From Brachynemurus nebulosus (Eukaryota > Arthropoda > Insecta > Neuroptera > Myrmeleontidae), in NCBI GenBank assembly GCA_035578155.1, contig JAPWDM010000005.1, positions 49,866,954-49,930,953 of the forward strand: a stretch of DNA of 64,000 bases. The letters are read 5' to 3'. This document shows, in pieces, positions 59,522 to 64,000 of the stretch (within the stretch, counting starts at the first letter, position 1; each line of letters begins with the position of its first letter). The position numbers were made by a program, and so were the translations under genes. A model generated the notes under the pieces. It saw only the letters and a program-made list of their open reading frames with translations, was not told where the DNA came from and ran no database searches.

Positions 59522-60222
59522 ATTAATTAAAGCTTTTTTTAGGACCAAACGACCCCGAGACCCCAGCTACTTTAATTTAAAATAATTTCATGTCATCAAA
59601 ACCGAACATAGAGTTTTCAAGAAAATCCTCTATGTTAGACGAACACGAGAGTGATCGTATAAGAAGTTTCGTTTTCTCATTTACGGTACGGAATCCTAAA
59701 AAAAATACAAAGACGATAAAATGAGAACACCGTATCACTTTATTCCTGTCTTTATTCCTGTATAAAAAGTAAAATTCATTATTTCGACCGGAATATTATT
59801 AAATTTTTGTCCTATCAACTCTCCTATAGCTACTAACTGCACGTTTACATATTAATGAAAAACTTTACACGCTCCTTTACTTATCTCCTTCCATTCATCC
59901 CCACCCCTATCCTTCTTTACCACGTTCATGAATTGTTTTATAGTTGGTTTTCTTTTAACGTTATTAAAAATTCATTTTTCTCGTCTTGAATTGCCCGCGC
60001 ACGTACCAGCACAGAAAAAAAAATAAATTGGTAAACAAAAATGGTAGTTGTAGTAGTGCTGAGAAAAAGAAGGAGTGGGACGTGTATGTATATTAAACAA
60101 ATTGTGTGCTCCTATGACGGTTTGTTCAAAATTAGTTTATACCAAATTTTACATAAGAAAAGTGAAGCACGTTTTTAGGAATATTTTGTATGTTTAAAAC
60201 AAAAGTTTAATTAAAAACTTAC
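59522..60222. other. Non-coding interval, possible intron
   Basis: No gene or structured repeat supported. Confidence 0.45.
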
Positions 60223-60237
60223 CTTGTGATTAAACAT
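60223..60237 (-). CDS. Candidate very short first coding exon (MFNHK)
   Basis: ATG at 60237 is followed by five codons and cacaag|gtaagttttt, a perfect donor in phase 0, so it could join to 49015 or to another exon. A five-codon first exon is plausible in insects, but ATG plus donor this short occurs often by chance. Listed because its phase matches the other minus-strand candidates. Confidence 0.18.
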
Positions 60238-60239
60238 TT

Positions 60240-60890
60240 TGTGCATTAACTAAAAATTTTTAATCAACATAAAAAAAAACTCAACACAATTAAGCAACTG
60301 TTAACACGACACTAAAGATCGTTCTATGTGAATTGATAACAAAATAGGAATATCAAATAATTAATGGTCATTACCGATAAATCAGTTATGAACACAAAGT
60401 ACACCTGGAATCATGTTACACCGTAAACGCATACAGTAGAGCACTAAACTAAAACGTACAAGAACAGTTGAAAGATTTATAGTACAGACGAAATTTCAAA
60501 ATTTTTATTTTGGATGACTTGGGGTGAGTATGACTTCTCAAAACTTACTATATCGATTTTTGCTACAGCAGCCAATTATAGAACGTCGGGTTTAAAAAAA
60601 ATTAATTTTGTTTTTGAAATGTGGCCCATTTACTAGAAAGTCATCTTTTTTAAAAAAATAAAATCTCCCTTTTTTGTTATGTTAGCAGTAAAGGAATTTT
60701 GGAGAGCAAAACATATAGAATTATGCTGATGATGAGGGACAAAAGGAAACCGATAAATTCAAGACTGTCCATTTGTTATAGATCACCTACTTCATCATTT
60801 AATTTGGAAAAAAAAATCAAATAATTATTACGAATCAACAGAAAAAACAGTAAAACATTGTATTAATGTTAGTCAAACTATTCAATAATC
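60240..60890. other. Non-coding interval
   Basis: No supportable feature. It would be the 5' UTR/promoter side of the candidate exon at 60223-60237. Confidence 0.4.
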
Positions 60891-60897
60891 ACCGCCG

Positions 60898-61314
60898 TTA
60901 AAACTCTACCGTCCACGCGTCTACGCAGTAAACTTCCCCAAGGGGCGGCATTATCTTTAACACGTTGCGTTGACGCAACGCTGTACCCAGGCTTGTCAAC
61001 TTTTTAATTTTCAACGACGAACAGATATCAATATCAATATTTTTGGGGAAATTTTTTGTAGCCGATGAGCCGTAACTTACAAATCGAATTATCATTAAAT
61101 TAATTAACAATGAATTTAACGAATAACAATAATATCCAGATTTTGTCCATTTATCAATTTTACCGAATATTTGCGGTTCGGTCACACATGCAGGACCGAA
61201 TCCGAACAAATCACAATATAATCGGACTGTCCGGTCGAAAACTAGAGGGTTCATAACTCTGGTAGAAATTACGTTAACAATTCCGTGTAAAGCGTACACC
61301 AATAAGGTATACAA
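60898..61314 (-). CDS. Unrecognised 138-codon open frame
   Basis: The longest open frame outside the LINE and the foldback arrays. It starts MYTLLVYALHGIVNVISTR and includes FDRTVRLYCDLFGFGPACV. Mixed composition and a higher G+C than its flanks make it less likely to be pure chance. However, 60900-60985 has repeat-like features (acgttgcgttgacgcaacgc is self-complementary), it has no recognisable domain, and no promoter or splice signal decides it. It may be a decayed mobile-element frame or chance. Confidence 0.18.
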   Translation of the reverse strand: MYTLLVYALHGIVNVISTRVMNPLVFDRTVRLYCDLFGFGPACVTEPQIFGKIDKWTKSGYYCYSLNSLLINLMIIRFVSYGSSATKNFPKNIDIDICSSLKIKKLTSLGTALRQRNVLKIMPPLGEVYCVDAWTVEF

Positions 61315-61319
61315 ATATC

Positions 61320-61534
61320 ATCACTATATTGAAAGTGTGTTACACACACTATGCTACCTGTCCGTGGTAGCATCACATGACACATGTACGACCACTGATC
61401 GTGACTGGCCTCATCGGATATTGCTGTGTCATCGGACTGTAAAGTGTTAATCTATTATATGCTAGTTAGGTATATTTTAAAGAACACATTCAGTACTAAA
61501 ACTTAATATTTCAATGGTCTGTAGACATTATATA
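61320..61534. other. Old dispersed fragment
   Basis: 61325-61395 resembles 43135-43205 and contains a small hairpin gctacctgtccgtggtagc. Confidence 0.4.
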
Positions 61535-62637
61535 TATCCGGGGTCCTATTCGGATATATACATACGATTTACACGTTAACTAATAACATTGGATTCCCAT
61601 AAGGAAAAAGTTACGTCACAAGAGTGCTTTGGATAAATATATTTATCTCTTTGGTAATTTTCTTTTATAATAGCTATTTATGCAACAAGTACATAATGAA
61701 GATCTCTATGAACGAGCCGTGTTTATGGCTGAGCGAGCTTGCGAGCGAGGCCAATAAAAAAAGGCGAGTTCATAAAGTCAAATTATGTACAAATTGCATA
61801 CAAAGCTTCATGTACGACTGTTAAAATTCCTAGTTGCCGACAAAAATCGCATTTATAAATCTCACGTCTATACTTTAAATAAAAAATGTATTTTATATAT
61901 AGTTGGCATAGACAAATTTATTGTGTTTAAAGTATGCTTTGGTTATTATCTGTCATCTAAATCTAATAAAATATTGGAGCAATTTTAAAAGATTTTTCAA
62001 CAAAACTTATTCATATTTGAAAAAGAAAGGAGAAAAAGCTGCCTGGAGTAAATGTTAATAATAGTTCAGATTGTGTAATTAATATTTTAATATTAATTAT
62101 GCCAACATTCGTAAATATGGTATACAAATAAAGTTAGTGAGTTTTTTCTTTATTGTAAAATTGATTATTCTTTATGGCACTAGTGCATTTTGCTTTTCAT
62201 TATGCAACTAGTGCCAAAAAGTAATACTTTTTATATCTCTTAACAATGTAATAAAATAGGCTTTTATGATTCAGTCGTACATAAAATAACTTTTTTCACC
62301 AAATTATCTGCACTATTTCTTCAACAGAATTATTCTTTCGGTATTTTTATAATTTTAATATTTATTTCCAAGAAAATAAAAAATTCCTGTTGAATTTACA
62401 GAAAATGACACAAATATTTATTATGTCAAAATGTGAATTGCTTTAAAATTGCGACATTCATTTTTTCATTTTACTGGATTATTGTTGTTAAAGCGATAGT
62501 AACACTAGTTATAATATTAAATTGATATTATTATTTTATTCAAAGCACACTTGTGACATAACTTTTTCCTGATGGGAATTCAATGTTATCAATTAACATA
62601 TAAACCATATGTATACATCCAAACGGGATACCCAGTA
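61535..62637. mobile_element. Hairpin MITE (family of 11304-11797), interrupted copy
   Basis: Left arm 61541-61632 (gggtcctattcggatatata, then ggattcccataaggaaaaag) and right arm about 62538-62633 mirror each other and match the arms at 11304-11797. Between ttcttttata (61660) and ataacttttttcacc (62284) it holds element X copy 2. Outside that insertion it is colinear with the intact copy (for example tatctgcactatttcttcaa in both). Confidence 0.8.
61667..62288 (-). mobile_element. 620-bp element X, copy 2
   Basis: Reverse orientation of 23805-24437 at about 90% identity by eye, from tagctatttatgcaacaagt to gattcagtcgtacataaa. Inserted in the MITE at 61535-62637. The intact MITE at 11304-11797 gives the empty site. 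The 67-codon frame 61785-61988 parallels the one in copy 1 for about 40 codons (NRIYKSHVYTLNKK...), then diverges through indels. Confidence 0.8.
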
Positions 62638-63285
62638 TATAATGAGCGTTGCAAAAACTATATATAGACGCACATTTACTCAACAACAAACATTTATAAA
62701 ATATTTTTATATGAAACTCGAATCACCTTATCCTAAATAAGAAAATACATTTTCACAATCGAAGAACGAACTCAATCTATCCAAAAACACTCTAAAAATC
62801 TGTAAGGAAATATTTAATCGACTACGAACGACACAACCTCGATTTTGTCGAGATTGACGAAAAAACATTTCTAAAATAGTTTTCAATTTATTCCTGCTAT
62901 AATATTTAAAAATATAATGTTGTGTAAACAAAGATGTTATACGTAAGCGTGTATGTATGGGTGTATACTCGAAATCTGATCCCATAATATTTCCATATTT
63001 TATTTATTTATATATTTCGTTGAGAGAAGCTATTTACAAACGATATCTATGACAACAAAGCTGTACGAACATACACATAAGTGTACACACACATACAGAC
63101 AAACTAAAACCTATGTCATATATGTATGTATGTATATACCAATGTCTTCACCCCCGTAATGCTAAGCTGAAATATGTTCGTTATAGTCACCGGAAAATAA
63201 TGTGGAAAAATATAACCAAATACAGTCGATAGAGCTTACCAAGAATATCATATATTTCAAACTTACACTTCGACTAATAAATTCA
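62638..63285. other. Non-coding interval
   Basis: The open frame 62728-62985 (minus) has no recognisable similarity. Short tatgtatgtatg runs at 63120-63135. Nothing else supported. Confidence 0.4.
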
Positions 63286-63289
63286 AACT

Positions 63290-63650
63290 TAGTAAAATAT
63301 TGGGTCATACGGAAAGCTCGTGCCGTTTTTGGTGTAAATGACCATTCCAAATTTTCTTCAAATGGCCGAAAACTGTGGATTTGGAATGCTCAAAAGTTGT
63401 CGCTAATTTTTGAAAGTTTGTCTCGGGTTTCGTTTTATTTCTTGACGGATAAACTCATCGTTGATATACAAAAGTCGACCCGAGGGAGCCTCATCTTCCA
63501 AAGAAAAATAACCCTTATGAAATCTTGCAAACCACTTTCTACAAGTCTTGTCAGAAAGCGTATCGTCACTATAAACAATACAAATATTTCTCGCTGCGTC
63601 AATTGTATTAGTACCTCTTTTAAACTCGTATTACATGACATTATGTTCCT
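63290..63650 (-). pseudogene. Mariner transposase, N-terminal (HTH) remnant
   Basis: On the minus strand: YEFKRGTNTIDAARNICIV, SDDTLSDKTCRKWFARFHK, GYFSLEDEAPSGR, then IRQEIKRNPRQTF. This is the paired helix-turn-helix DNA-binding region of mariner transposases (family pattern ...A...IC.VYG.D..S...CQKWF..F..GDFSLED..RSGRP). After one frameshift it continues LATTFEHSKSTVFGHLKK, the second HTH, and further decayed codons to about 63290. A stop precedes YEFKRG, and several frameshifts and stops follow. The DDD catalytic part is not recognisable. The plus-strand open frame 63202-63678 (158 codons) is the antisense shadow of this remnant. Confidence 0.8.
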
Positions 63651-64000
63651 AGATGTTTACAAAAAAATAACTATTTAAACACCGTTTAAAGATGTATGAT
63701 ACAAGTAACACTATTGGCCTATCACTAACATACACGAATGCCGTGCAAAATGGTACACCAAGAAAGGTTTGTCTCTTTTTATGTTACTATAAGTGAAGCA
63801 TACATAGGGGGTGTTCAAAATGTATACATATATAGATATACACATAAAGGCAATAAAGGTAACATAAGTGTGATAAAAATAAAAAATAAAAAAGTTTTGT
63901 ACATACCAGATCCGTAATAATAAATGTACATATAACTTTTTTCAAGTTAAAAATATTTTTAAATATTCATGTTATGATATCGTTTCTGAGAAAAAACATC
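63651..64000. other. Non-coding end of window
   Basis: catagggggtgttcaaaatg at 63808-63827 may be the end of the mariner element or of another TA-type element. The partner end was not found. Nothing else supported. Confidence 0.35.

Noticed and set aside
1..64000. CRISPR array, operons, ribosome binding sites
   Set aside because: Composition, LINEs and splice-like signals mark this as eukaryotic nuclear DNA. The regular arrays have 175-183 bp units without spacers.

Overview
This window is AT-rich eukaryotic DNA, very probably from an arthropod and most likely an insect. The evidence is an I-type non-LTR retrotransposon, PIF/Harbinger with a MADF protein, Tigger and mariner remnants, many MITEs, long microsatellites and almost no long open reading frames outside mobile DNA. 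I see no bacterial, viral or organellar genes, no rRNA, no convincing tRNA and no CRISPR array. The species cannot be named from the sequence.

Layout. 1-3560 is intergenic or intronic, with a hairpin MITE at 2763-3089. 3573-9525 is a full-length I-like LINE on the minus strand, bounded by an 11-bp target-site duplication. Its gag-like ORF1 has two lesions. Its ORF2 (endonuclease, RT, RNase H, Cys/His tail) is open except for one TGA. 9575-9845 is an older RT fragment. 9951-11797 carries two MITEs. 12031-18799 is a TTAA-bounded element split by a 5.9-kb foldback element (FB1) made of about 29 copies of a 175-bp repeat in two opposed arms. 19936-22225 is an internally deleted Harbinger transposon that keeps the 5' ends of both its genes and is interrupted by a 1.3-kb element with 317-bp terminal inverted repeats and a 9-bp duplication. 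22930-25290 is an interrupted arthropod-type dispersed repeat. 27888-35311 is a set of nested inverted repeats whose core is a second 5.7-kb foldback element (FB2), built from a diverged relative of the FB1 repeat (about 183 bp, about 28 copies). 37154-40868 is a cluster of Tigger/pogo, mariner-like and hAT/Harbinger-like elements. 42500-60300 is less repeat-rich and may be intronic. It holds weak but mutually consistent exon candidates on the minus strand (60223-60237 or 53528-53599, then 48905-49015, then 46501-46578, all phase 0) and a TATA box with a possible first exon on the plus strand (44066-44271). 55321-63830 returns to MITEs, a second copy of the 620-bp element seen at 23805, and a decayed mariner transposase.

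How it fits together. The window is mostly a record of nested transposition, and several insertions can be ordered because the interrupted host element or an empty paralogous site is also present. FB1 and FB2 are the most unusual objects. They belong to one family (homologous 400-bp end arms, homologous internal satellites, 9-bp duplications), encode no recognisable transposase, and fold into arms of several kilobases. No host gene is certain. The exon candidates are offered as hypotheses with splice sites stated.
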